From Enterobacteriaceae bacterium B14 (GTDB lineage: Bacteria > Pseudomonadota > Gammaproteobacteria > Enterobacterales > Enterobacteriaceae): a stretch of 35,332 nt of DNA. Each line of letters starts with the position of its first letter. Position 1 is the first letter of the stretch. Below, piece by piece: positions 16,620-24,120 of the stretch. A model generated the notes under the pieces. That model searched no databases, had not been told where the DNA came from, and saw nothing but the letters and a program-made list of their open reading frames with translations. The stretch covers positions 1,724,103 to 1,759,434 of the forward strand of contig DF158882.1 of assembly GCA_000307305.1 (NCBI GenBank), read 5' to 3'. Position numbers and translations under genes: made by a program.

Positions 16620-16677
16620 GCTAACTAAAGTTGTAGTGAAGATATCTTTTTCTTTCCAGAAAATGAGGGATTAACGT

Positions 16678-17388
16678 ATGCAAACGTTAGGCGAACGCAT
16701 TGCAAAAAGGCGAGAACAACAAAGCCTTAGCCAGAAGGCCCTGGCCGAGAAAGTCGGTATTAGTCAGCAATCTGTCAATAAAATTGAATCAGGGCAAACT
16801 CGTAATCCAAGAAACTTGGATAAATTAGCAGCCGCGCTTTCCGTTACTCAACAGTGGCTACTGTTTGGGGATATGCGTATGCAGCCAAGTGCACCAGATG
16901 TAACTGAAATAAAAGATAGTAGTCTGCAAGTCGCTGAATGGGAATCAATGGAGCACGATAAACACGAATTTATCGAGATATCTGTCTTAGATGTAGAAGC
17001 CTCCTGTGGCAGCGGTGCAATGGCTGAGGAAGAGCGTGAAGTTTATGCCCTACCTTTTCGCCGCTATACCTTACGGAAAATGGGTGTGAATGCCCGTAAT
17101 GCACGTATTGTCCGCGTGATCGGCAATAGCATGGCTCCAATGTTACGTAGCGGCGATGTCGTCGGTATTGATACCGCAAACAACTCACCAATTATCGATG
17201 GCGATCTTTACGCTATACGCGACGGTAATTTGGTGAGAGTAAAACAGCTAGTCGCTCGCCCTGACGGCGGTGTAATCATTAAAAGCTTCAACAACACTGA
17301 CTATCCAGATGAGCAATTGAGCCGCGCTGAATATGAGCAACGGCTGCATATTATTGGTCGCGTTTTTTGGTCTTCCACACTGTGGTAA
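16678..17388 (+). CDS. cI: CI-type repressor with XRE helix-turn-helix and self-cleaving S24 peptidase domain
   Basis: The 236-aa protein has an N-terminal XRE DNA-binding domain (about 5-60; helix-turn-helix SQKALAEKVGISQQSVNKIESGQ) and a C-terminal LexA-like domain. The catalytic serine is Ser151 in GNSMAPML and the lysine is Lys189 in RVKQL. The probable autocleavage bond is Cys110-Gly111 in ASCGSG. The protein therefore looks competent for RecA-stimulated cleavage in the SOS response. It is divergent from Q with palindromic operators between them, suggesting it directly holds Q, and through Q the tail operon, off. GAGG lies about 9 nt before the ATG. Confidence 0.9.
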   Translation: MQTLGERIAKRREQQSLSQKALAEKVGISQQSVNKIESGQTRNPRNLDKLAAALSVTQQWLLFGDMRMQPSAPDVTEIKDSSLQVAEWESMEHDKHEFIEISVLDVEASCGSGAMAEEEREVYALPFRRYTLRKMGVNARNARIVRVIGNSMAPMLRSGDVVGIDTANNSPIIDGDLYAIRDGNLVRVKQLVARPDGGVIIKSFNNTDYPDEQLSRAEYEQRLHIIGRVFWSSTLW

Positions 17389-17392
17389 TGCC

Positions 17393-17691
17393 ATGAACGA
17401 TATATCTATTAGTAATATGCTCGATGAAATAGAAAAACAACCAGCGGCATTGTTATCACTGAGCTTATTGCAGGGATTACCAACTATCTGTTTCGTTATC
17501 TGCCTCTAAAATTTGGCCGCGCCACCTCTGTTCCAGAGGTGATGCACTCTCATCAACGCCCCTTCCCCACCCTCATTGTCTACATCGCGATTGTCTGTTG
17601 TTTCTACAAAACTCAAAAAATTATTTTGTCGACTCCACTCAGTGCCGTGATTTATGGACTAATGTTCAAGGTACTTATTACGTTGATGTGA
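17393..17691 (+). pseudogene. Small membrane protein gene disrupted by a -1 frameshift
   Basis: An ORF starts at 17393, five bases after the cI stop. It reads MNDISISNMLDEIEKQPA and then stops at 17507-17509 after 38 codons. The -1 frame, open from 17428 to the TGA at 17689-17691, continues as a plausible membrane protein: GIVITELIAGITNYLFRYLPLKFG, then hydrophobic PTLIVYIAIVCCFY and VIYGLMFKVLITLM. Restoring one base, for example in the five-A run near 17432, would give about 99 aa. The run is one A short of a classical A AAA AAC slippery site, so an inactivating deletion is more likely than programmed frameshifting. The function is unknown; holin, superinfection exclusion or toxin would all suit the context. 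Confidence 0.5.
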
Positions 17692-17708
17692 CGTTATTTG
17701 TCACATTT
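17687..17708 (+). terminator. Possible terminator after the cI unit
   Basis: TGTGAC and GTCACA form a perfect 6-bp stem with a 7-nt loop followed by TTTAAA. It overlaps the stop of the disrupted gene. The spacing of the TGTGA/TCACA halves is 9 bp, not the 6 bp of a CRP site. Confidence 0.45.
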
Positions 17709-17710
17709 AA

Positions 17711-17769
17711 AGCAAAAATTATGAGTATTCATTGATTAACTACAATAATTTACTCATGATATTTTTGCT
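17711..17769. repeat. Long imperfect inverted repeat at the edge of the tail locus
   Basis: The arms at 17711-17727 and 17751-17769 pair over 17 bp with a 2-nt bulge; both begin AGCAAAAAT when read inward. It lies between the disrupted membrane gene and emrR. It may be a terminator, a regulatory site upstream of emrR, or a remnant of the insertion boundary. Confidence 0.5.
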
Positions 17770-17839
17770 CAAACCAATACTTACCTATAACATTAATTAT
17801 TATTGTTATCATTAGAACGCATTGAATGAGGTTGCTAAG

Positions 17840-18361
17840 ATGGAAAGTTCGTTTGCCCCTATCGAGCAAATGTTGAATTATCGCGCCACAGTGCATGATG
17901 ATTTCCCTTATCAGGAAGTTTTGCTCACCCGCCTGAGCATGCACATGCAAAGCAAGCTGTTAGAAAATCGCAATAAGATGCTAAAAGTTCTCGGTATTAA
18001 TGAGACTCTCTTTATCGCCCTTCTAACACTGAATTCGCGTGAAGATCACTGCCTTCAGCCTTCAGAACTAAGTTTGGTTTTGGGATCGTCCCGCACTAAT
18101 GCGACACGCATTGCCGATGAGTTGGAAAAACGCGGTTGGATAGAACGTAAAGAGAGTGGAAACGACCGCCGCTGTCTTTATCTTCATTTAACTGAAGAGG
18201 GTAAACACTTTTTTGAGCAGGCTCTACCGCCACAACACGAGTGCCTACGCCATCTATGGTCTATTTTGTCGGTTGATGAGCAGCAACAGCTAGAACAGCT
18301 TACACGGAAGCTTCTCGTTCGGCTGGATGAAATGGATTCTTGTCAGCCAGCTATATCTTAA
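17840..18361 (+). CDS. emrR: EmrR/MprA, MarR-family repressor of EmrAB
   Basis: The 173-aa protein is nearly collinear with E. coli MprA (EmrR): SSF.PIEQML, then [20 protein letters not shown], and the wing helix region [26 protein letters not shown]. It is a dimeric winged-helix repressor that releases DNA on binding uncouplers and similar hydrophobic compounds. The ATG at 17840 has GAGG 8 nt upstream and matches the E. coli N-terminus; an upstream in-frame TTG is less likely. Unlike in E. coli, a terminator and 419 bp separate it from emrA. Confidence 0.95.
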   Translation: MESSFAPIEQMLNYRATVHDDFPYQEVLLTRLSMHMQSKLLENRNKMLKVLGINETLFIALLTLNSREDHCLQPSELSLVLGSSRTNATRIADELEKRGWIERKESGNDRRCLYLHLTEEGKHFFEQALPPQHECLRHLWSILSVDEQQQLEQLTRKLLVRLDEMDSCQPAIS

Positions 18362-18379
18362 AGGTCACCAGATTTACTT

Positions 18380-18411
18380 AACACTCTTGCCATTCAGGTA
18401 AGAGTGTTTTC
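18380..18411 (+). terminator. Terminator after emrR
   Basis: AACACTCTT and AAGAGTGTT form a perfect 9-bp stem with an 11-nt loop followed by TTCC. The T tract is short, but the hairpin is strong. It suggests that emrAB is not simply co-transcribed with emrR. Confidence 0.6.
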
Positions 18412-18780
18412 CATAACAAATATCCTCTATCTCTCTTTCACATAACTAATACATCAAAAGCCTGAAGGGCATCAAAACACGGTGCTAGACTGATTCGTTC
18501 CCAAAATAGTATTTATTTGAATATTAGCTCTATAAGCAATAGTCACAATTGAAACTTTTCACCTACACTGTTAACGGCAATATACCCTAAATAACTAAAG
18601 TGGCATCAAGGTGACAAAAGAGAGGCATAATACCTCTTATTAATCCCGATGAACTCACATCGGTAAGCAATCCAGATACACTAAACTCGGGCCAACACAT
18701 TTGCGGCTTAGTGTATGAAGGGCATAACAGCATTCGTCTCTGGCAACACTGAACCATCTGTAACTTAAAGGTAAAATGAC
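18412..18780 (+). promoter_or_regulatory. emrAB upstream region with three successive hairpins
   Basis: No ORF is evident. Three inverted repeats follow each other: AGAGG/CCTCT at 18621-18637, CCGATG/CATCGG at 18646-18663, and ATACACTAA/TTAGTGTAT at 18676-18716. The last encloses a further GCC/GGC pairing. They lie within 160 nt of the emrA start, so they could form a structured 5' leader. None has a T tract, so they are not obvious terminators. I do not recognise a known riboswitch. Confidence 0.45.
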
Positions 18781-19944
18781 ATGACCGCGGAAAACACCAT
18801 CCCGCAAACGAAAAATAAGAGCCAGCAACGTAAACGCGCTCTACTTTTTCTCACTACCCTCTTCGTAATTATTGCTATTGCCTACTTGATATATTGGTTT
18901 TTGGTACTGCGCCACCATCAAGAAACGGATGATGCTTATGTTGCCGGCAATCAGGTCCAAATTATGGCTCAAATCTCTGGCAGTGTGACTCGGGTTAACT
19001 TTGATAATACCGACAAGGTTCAGGCTGGGGATGTACTCGTAGAGCTCGATCCTACCAATGCTGAACAAGCCTATGAGAGGGCAAAAACTGCCTTGGCAAA
19101 TAGCGTGCGCCAAGTGCATCAGTTAATTATCAACAATAAGCAGTTTCAAGCCAATATTCAGCTAAAACGCAGCGATTTGGAAAGGGTACAGAGCGACCTG
19201 AAACGCCGAGAAGTATTAGGTGCAACACAAGCGATTGGACGTGAAGAGCTACTACACGCCCGTAATGCCGTTCAGGGTGCTCAAGCGGCTTTAGAGGTTG
19301 CGATACAGCAGTACAACGTGAATCAAGCCGCTATTCTTAATACCCCGCTAAAAGACCAACCCGTTATACAGCAGTCCGCCACGCAACTACGCGATGCTTG
19401 GCTCTCGCTGCAACGAACAAAAATACTCAGCCCTATATCGGGTTATGTTTCACGCCGTAACGTGCAAGTTGGCTCACAGATAGCGGCAGGATCACCGCTA
19501 ATGGCTGTCGTTCCCACAGACCAAATTTGGATTGATGCTAACTTTAAAGAAACACAGCTCTCTAATATGCGAATTGGCCAATCTGCTACGGTGATCAGTG
19601 ATATCTATGGTGATGACGTCATCTACAAAGGCAAAGTTGTTGGTTTAGATATGGGAACAGGCAGTGCCTTCTCTCTTCTCCCTGCACAAAATGCCACTGG
19701 CAACTGGATTAAGGTTGTTCAACGCTTACCTGTTCGTATTGAGTTAGATAACAAGCAGATTGAAAAACACCCGCTGCGCATCGGCTTATCGACCTTAGTA
19801 AAAGTCGATACTTTAGATAAGGATGGCAAAGTCCTCGCTGACACCGTTCGCAAAACGCCCGCTTATGAGAGCACCATCCTGCAGTTAGATTTGGCGCCCA
19901 TCAATAAGATTATCGATGACATTATTCAAGCTAACGCGAGCTAA
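18781..19944 (+). CDS. emrA: EmrA membrane fusion protein
   Basis: The 387-aa protein is a HlyD/EmrA-type periplasmic adaptor. It has a cytoplasmic N-terminus, one transmembrane helix (about 20-43), and the conserved ETDDAYVAGNQVQIMAQISGSVTRV lipoyl-like segment. A coiled-coil hairpin (about 95-190) and beta-barrel domains (from KILSPISGYVSRRNVQVGSQI) follow. It links EmrB to TolC in exporting uncouplers, nalidixic acid and similar drugs. The gene is 19 nt upstream of emrB. Confidence 0.95.
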   Translation: MTAENTIPQTKNKSQQRKRALLFLTTLFVIIAIAYLIYWFLVLRHHQETDDAYVAGNQVQIMAQISGSVTRVNFDNTDKVQAGDVLVELDPTNAEQAYERAKTALANSVRQVHQLIINNKQFQANIQLKRSDLERVQSDLKRREVLGATQAIGREELLHARNAVQGAQAALEVAIQQYNVNQAAILNTPLKDQPVIQQSATQLRDAWLSLQRTKILSPISGYVSRRNVQVGSQIAAGSPLMAVVPTDQIWIDANFKETQLSNMRIGQSATVISDIYGDDVIYKGKVVGLDMGTGSAFSLLPAQNATGNWIKVVQRLPVRIELDNKQIEKHPLRIGLSTLVKVDTLDKDGKVLADTVRKTPAYESTILQLDLAPINKIIDDIIQANAS

Positions 19945-19963
19945 TTAGCCATTGGGGACTACG

Positions 19964-21499
19964 GTGCAACAACAACCTCTCGAAGGCGCCAAACTTGTTT
20001 TAATGACCATTGCGCTTTCACTAGCCACCTTTATGCAAGTGCTAGATGCCACTATTGCCAACGTAGCTATCCCAACGATAGCGGGCAATCTTGGGGCATC
20101 AATCACTCAGGGAACGTGGGTTATTACCTCGTTTGGGGTCGCTAATGCGATCTCTATCCCTATTACAGGCTGGCTGGCGAAACGCTTTGGTGAAGTTCGC
20201 CTGTTCTTATGGTCAACATCACTATTTGCCCTGACCTCATGGTTATGTGGTATTGCGGGCAGTCTTGAGTCACTGATTCTGTTTCGTGTCATGCAGGGGA
20301 TTGTGGCTGGCCCGCTGATCCCTTTATCTCAGAGCCTACTTCTCAATAACTACCCACCAGCCAAGCGAAATATGGCTCTGGCTCTTTGGTCAATGACGGT
20401 CATCGTCGCACCAATTTGCGGGCCAATTTTAGGTGGTTGGATTAGTGATAATTATCACTGGGGTTGGATATTTTTCATCAACGTACCTCTTGGTATCGCT
20501 GTCGTTGTGGTTGCTTCTCAGGTCCTAGCTGGGAGAGAGACAAAAACTGAAATCCGCCCTATCGACACTGTTGGCTTAATATTGCTGGTGGTTGGCATCG
20601 GCAGCCTGCAACTAATGTTAGACAAGGGGAAAGAGCTAGATTGGTTTAACTCCACAGAGATTATTGTTCTTACGGTGCTGGCGGTCATCGCGATCAGTTT
20701 CTTGATCGTCTGGGAATTGACGGACAAAAATCCGGTTATCGACCTATCGCTGTTTAAATCGCGCAACTTCTCGATTGGGACACTCTGCGTCAGCCTCGCC
20801 TTTATGCTCTACTTCGGCTCAATCGTGCTTTTACCGCAGCTATTGCAGACGGTCTTCGGCTATACCGCCACATGGGCAGGCCTTGCCTCGGCACCGGTTG
20901 GCTTACTCCCAGTGATCCTATCCCCGCTCATCGGCCGCTTTGCACCACGACTAGACATGCGCTACCTGGTGACATTCAGCTTCATCATGTACGCAGTATG
21001 CTTCTACTGGCGCGCTTACACATTCGAGCCGGGAATGGATTTTGGCACCTCGGCATGGCCACAATTCGTACAAGGGTTTGCTGTCGCATGTTTCTTCATG
21101 CCACTCACCGCAATCACACTCTCGGGGCTACCCCCATCAAAAATGGCGGCGGCATCCAGCCTAACCAACTTCACCCGAACACTGGCAGGCTCAATAGGCA
21201 CCTCAATAACCACAACACTCTGGACCCAACGAGAAGCCATGCACCACTCCACACTCGCTGAATCCATAAACCCATACAACCCAAACGCACAACAAGTCTA
21301 CCAACAGCTAGAAAACCTAGGCATGACAACCCAACAAGCCTCCGCCTACCTAGCACAAGAAATAACCGCCCAAGGCCTAATCATCTCAGCAAACGAAATC
21401 TTCTGGATCTCCGGCGGCATATTCCTACTACTACTAACCCTAGTCTGGTTCGCCAAGCCCCCCTTCACCAGCGGAGGCGGTGATGGCGGCGCACACTAA
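19964..21499 (+). CDS. emrB: EmrB multidrug MFS exporter (14 TM)
   Basis: The 511-aa DHA2-family MFS transporter aligns throughout with E. coli EmrB, including LATFMQVLDATIANVAIPTI, the motif-C region WSMTVIVAPICGPILGG and the GGGDGGAH tail. The GTG at 19964 gives MQQQPLEGAKL, matching E. coli; an upstream TTG is in frame but unlikely. Together with EmrA and TolC it forms a tripartite pump. The last 400 bp use almost only A- or C-ending codons, part of a strand-wide bias that continues into the opposite gene lysA. Confidence 0.95.
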   Translation: MQQQPLEGAKLVLMTIALSLATFMQVLDATIANVAIPTIAGNLGASITQGTWVITSFGVANAISIPITGWLAKRFGEVRLFLWSTSLFALTSWLCGIAGSLESLILFRVMQGIVAGPLIPLSQSLLLNNYPPAKRNMALALWSMTVIVAPICGPILGGWISDNYHWGWIFFINVPLGIAVVVVASQVLAGRETKTEIRPIDTVGLILLVVGIGSLQLMLDKGKELDWFNSTEIIVLTVLAVIAISFLIVWELTDKNPVIDLSLFKSRNFSIGTLCVSLAFMLYFGSIVLLPQLLQTVFGYTATWAGLASAPVGLLPVILSPLIGRFAPRLDMRYLVTFSFIMYAVCFYWRAYTFEPGMDFGTSAWPQFVQGFAVACFFMPLTAITLSGLPPSKMAAASSLTNFTRTLAGSIGTSITTTLWTQREAMHHSTLAESINPYNPNAQQVYQQLENLGMTTQQASAYLAQEITAQGLIISANEIFWISGGIFLLLLTLVWFAKPPFTSGGGDGGAH

Positions 21500-21570
21500 C
21501 TAACAATCACAGAACTTAGAACTAAAGATCATAAGCTCGCAGTCATGCCAACAACACCCAGCGAGCATTA

Positions 21571-21712
21571 AAAATTGCGCCGAGGCCTCTCCGCAGATAG
21601 GGGCAATCGCGCAGGACGCGCGATTGAGGTGGGTATGAGCCATGGATGGCGAATCCCACCGACCCGCAATCGAAGGAGATGCCGAGGGCAGTTGCGAAGC
21701 AACCGCAATTTT
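21571..21712. repeat. 142-bp structured palindromic intergenic element
   Basis: The element is bounded by perfect terminal inverted repeats, AAAATTGCG and CGCAATTTT. Inside it, in order, are CAATCGCGC-AGGAC-GCGCGATTG (9-bp stem), GGTGGG...CCCACC enclosing GCCAT-GG-ATGGC, and GTTGC-GAA-GCAAC. The GAGCCATGGATGGCGA core recalls dispersed intergenic repeats seen in several gammaproteobacteria, but I cannot name the family. It does not match the ERIC core. It lies between convergent emrB and lysA and may terminate transcription from both sides. Confidence 0.6.
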
Positions 21713-21781
21713 GCGTACAGAGTGCACCCGCTACCGAAACCTTACACCCTAACGAGCAAACTCAAACAAACAACACAAAAC

Positions 21782-23041
21782 CTAAACACTCTCCAATTCC
21801 AAAAGCTCCTCCACTGTCTGCCTCCGGCGAATCAATCGAGGAACTCCCCCCTCAAACAACACCTCCGCCAATAGCGGCCGACTATTATAATTCGACGACA
21901 TCGAAGCCCCATAAGCCCCCGTATCATGAAACACCAAATAATCCCCCACCCTTGCCGGAGGCAACAACCGCGTCTCCACACCACCACCCGCCTGCTGCGT
22001 AAACACATCCCCTGACTCACACAGCGGCCCACCCACAACCGTCTCGATTAAAGGCTCGCCTTCTACACTACGCCCTTTCGGCAGCAGTGAAATATGGTGA
22101 TAGCTGCCATACAGCGTCGGACGCATCAGGTCATTAAACCCTGCATCAACTAAGACAAAGTGTCGGCTCCCCATCTGCTTAACGGTACGCACTTCCGTCA
22201 AAAGCACACCAGACTCCGCCACCAGAAAACGCCCAGGCTCCAGCTCCAGAGAAACCGGATGCCCCAAATGTGCCGCAATCTGCGCACGGGCTGCATTCCA
22301 CAGCCCGTAATAGTGCTCAATATTGATGGTTTCATCCCCTTCCTGATAAGGAATGGATAACCCGCCACCAGCAGAGATCGCCTGAATATCATGGTTTAGC
22401 TCGATAACCTGCGCTACCATCGCATCACACACTTGTGCAAGGTGCTGATAATCAACACCAGAGCCAATATGCATATGCAAACCAACCAGCTCAAGGCGAT
22501 AACGTTTGATCTTTTCTATCGCCTCTGGCAATTGGGTAAACCAGATCCCATGCTTACTATTTTCGCCGCCAGTGTTGGTCTTCTGGCTATGCCCATGCCC
22601 AAAACCGGGGTTGATACGCAGCCAGATAGGATGACCAGGAGAGCGCTCTCCCAATTGGTCCAGCATATCGATAGAACCTGCATTTACGGGGATCTTATGC
22701 TCAACAAGGCACTCTATCGTCTCTTCATCCAACACATCGGCGGTAAAGATAATTTCAGCAGGATCATGCCCAGGCTGATAACCCGCAGCTAATGCGCGCT
22801 TAACCTCACCTAATGAAACTGAATCGACTTTTACGCCCTGCTCACGCATCAAGCGTAAAATATGGGTGTTCGAGCACGCCTTTTGGGCAAAACGAATGAC
22901 ATCAAATGAACGAAGTTGGGCGATACGCTCAACAATAACACTTGCGTCATAAACCCAAAGCGGGCAGCCAAAACGGGAGGGTAATTCAACCAAATTCGTC
23001 GCGCACAGTGCGTGGGATGAGTTATCGAGTGATTGGGGCAT
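21782..23041 (-). CDS. lysA: Diaminopimelate decarboxylase
   Basis: The 419-aa PLP enzyme converts meso-DAP to L-lysine. The pyridoxal lysine is Lys54 in RFAQKACSN. HMHIGSGVDY, the glycine-rich AISAGGGLS, EPGRF and CESGDVF motifs are all present. It is collinear with E. coli LysA. The ATG at 23041 has AAGGA upstream; a longer frame upstream is not supported. It is divergent from lysR, its usual activator. The 3' part carries the strand-biased composition (G- and T-ending codons in the sense direction). Confidence 0.95.
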   Translation of the reverse strand: MPQSLDNSSHALCATNLVELPSRFGCPLWVYDASVIVERIAQLRSFDVIRFAQKACSNTHILRLMREQGVKVDSVSLGEVKRALAAGYQPGHDPAEIIFTADVLDEETIECLVEHKIPVNAGSIDMLDQLGERSPGHPIWLRINPGFGHGHSQKTNTGGENSKHGIWFTQLPEAIEKIKRYRLELVGLHMHIGSGVDYQHLAQVCDAMVAQVIELNHDIQAISAGGGLSIPYQEGDETINIEHYYGLWNAARAQIAAHLGHPVSLELEPGRFLVAESGVLLTEVRTVKQMGSRHFVLVDAGFNDLMRPTLYGSYHHISLLPKGRSVEGEPLIETVVGGPLCESGDVFTQQAGGGVETRLLPPARVGDYLVFHDTGAYGASMSSNYNSRPLLAEVLFEGGVPRLIRRRQTVEELLELESV

Positions 23042-23185
23042 GCGATTTCCTTGCGAGATAACAATATTGCAGTAATGACACCTATCTTTATCCAACCCAT
23101 CTATTAAATAAAATATCTATTTAAGGCATATCTATTCATTTATGATATGGATAACTGAGTGGATGACTCTACAGAGAGCGCAGGC
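23042..23185. promoter_or_regulatory. lysA-lysR divergent control region
   Basis: The 144-bp spacer contains repeated AT-rich half sites (ATATCTATT at about 23113 and 23129; ATGATATGGAT near 23142), in the size range of LysR-type binding sites. LysR with DAP activates lysA and represses itself in E. coli. Confidence 0.5.
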
Positions 23186-24109
23186 ATGCCCCCAATATCA
23201 CTAAGACATATTGAGATTTTTCATGCTGTTATGACAGCAGGTAACCTTACCGAAGCCGCAGCCCTGCTAAACACCTCACAGCCCACCGTTAGCCGTGAGC
23301 TGGCTCGGCTAGAAACGCTGCTGCAATTGCGTTTATTCGATAGAGTTAGGGGTCGTTTGCACCCCACGTCAGAGGGGCTGAGGTTATATGAAGAGGTACA
23401 GCGCTCTTATTATGGGTTAGACCGAATCATCAATGCCGCAGAATCCATCAAACAGTTTCAGCAGGCGCAGATTTCTATTGTCTGCCTCCCCATGTTTTCG
23501 CAGTTTTTACTGCCTCAGGTCTGCCATAAATTTATCGAACAGTATCCTGATACCAGTTTCAGTATCGTGCCACAAGAATCCCCCATACTAGAGGAGTGGC
23601 TCACAGCGCAAAGGCACGATATCGGTCTATCGGAGAACACGCTTACCCCACCGGGCACCGTGGGGAAAACCGTGCTCACCATAGATGAAGTGTGCATTAT
23701 GCCCAAAGGCCACTCTCTTACCGCGAGCCAATGCCTCACACCACAGGATTTTAGCGGGCAGAACTTCATTAGCTTCTCGGCAACCGACCCCTATCGACAA
23801 CTATTAGATTCACTCTTCCACCAACATCATGTGCAGCGACGTATGGTGGCAGAAACACACAGCGCCTCATCGGTATGCGCCATGGTAGCTCAAGGGATTG
23901 GCCTTTCTATCGTCAACCCACTCACTGCACTGGATTATCAAGATAAGCTGACCATACGCCCTTTTAGCCTGAGTGTGCCTTTTACTGTCAGCATCATCCA
24001 ACCATTACATCGCCCATCATCTATGCTGGTGGAACGCTTTATTGAGTTTGTTGAGCAAGAGATAGCGCACCTGCCAAAGCAGTTGCGCCTAGTGAATCAC
24101 CCAGAATAA
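23186..24109 (+). CDS. lysR: LysR, activator of lysA
   Basis: The 307-aa founding-type LysR regulator has a winged helix-turn-helix (LRHIEIFHAVMTAGNLTEAAALLNTSQPTVSRELARLE) and a periplasmic-binding-like effector domain. It aligns with E. coli LysR along its length (AQRHDIGL, RRMVAETHSASSVCAMV, NPLTALDY). A GTG nine codons upstream is also in frame, but the ATG at 23186 matches the family N-terminus. It responds to diaminopimelate and lysine. It runs convergently to within 11 bp of dadA. Confidence 0.93.
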   Translation: MPPISLRHIEIFHAVMTAGNLTEAAALLNTSQPTVSRELARLETLLQLRLFDRVRGRLHPTSEGLRLYEEVQRSYYGLDRIINAAESIKQFQQAQISIVCLPMFSQFLLPQVCHKFIEQYPDTSFSIVPQESPILEEWLTAQRHDIGLSENTLTPPGTVGKTVLTIDEVCIMPKGHSLTASQCLTPQDFSGQNFISFSATDPYRQLLDSLFHQHHVQRRMVAETHSASSVCAMVAQGIGLSIVNPLTALDYQDKLTIRPFSLSVPFTVSIIQPLHRPSSMLVERFIEFVEQEIAHLPKQLRLVNHPE

Positions 24110-24120
24110 GTCCCGCACGG

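Larger units (their letters stand above)
3434..17691 (-). mobile_element. Headless lambda-like tail locus (F-type tailocin candidate or prophage remnant)
   Basis: The block runs from a CI repressor and Q antiterminator through spanins to a lambda-order tail set (V, G/GT, H, M, L, K, I, J, fibre). All tail genes are open and overlap tightly with their own ribosome-binding sites. No integrase, excisionase, replication, terminase, portal or capsid gene lies between the flanking MATE and emrR genes. The Rz1-to-V gap is only 306 bp, where lambda carries its whole head operon. I saw no attL/attR duplication. This content matches F-type tailocins, which are siphovirus tails used as bacteriocins. A holin, an endolysin and a tail-terminator gene are also missing, so decay remains possible. 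Confidence 0.75.

Noticed and set aside
17428-17440. Programmed -1 frameshift in the membrane gene behind cI
   Set aside because: The A5 run is one base short of A AAA AAC in the required phase, so re-pairing after slippage would be poor. A deletion is more likely.
17687-17705. CRP site in the TGTGA...TCACA palindrome
   Set aside because: The half sites are 9 bp apart instead of 6. A hairpin is the better explanation.
21571-21712. ERIC or REP/BIME element
   Set aside because: The length is near that of ERIC, but the core sequence does not match the ERIC or REP consensus as I know them.
21575-22002. Two overlapping rightward ORFs (99 and 118 codons), rich in Pro, Thr and His
   Set aside because: They run over the palindromic repeat and antisense to lysA. 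Their low-complexity composition is explained by the local A+C bias, and no ribosome-binding site supports them.
22433-22792. 119-codon rightward ORF inside lysA
   Set aside because: Antisense shadow of the well-conserved lysA frame, with no recognisable protein.
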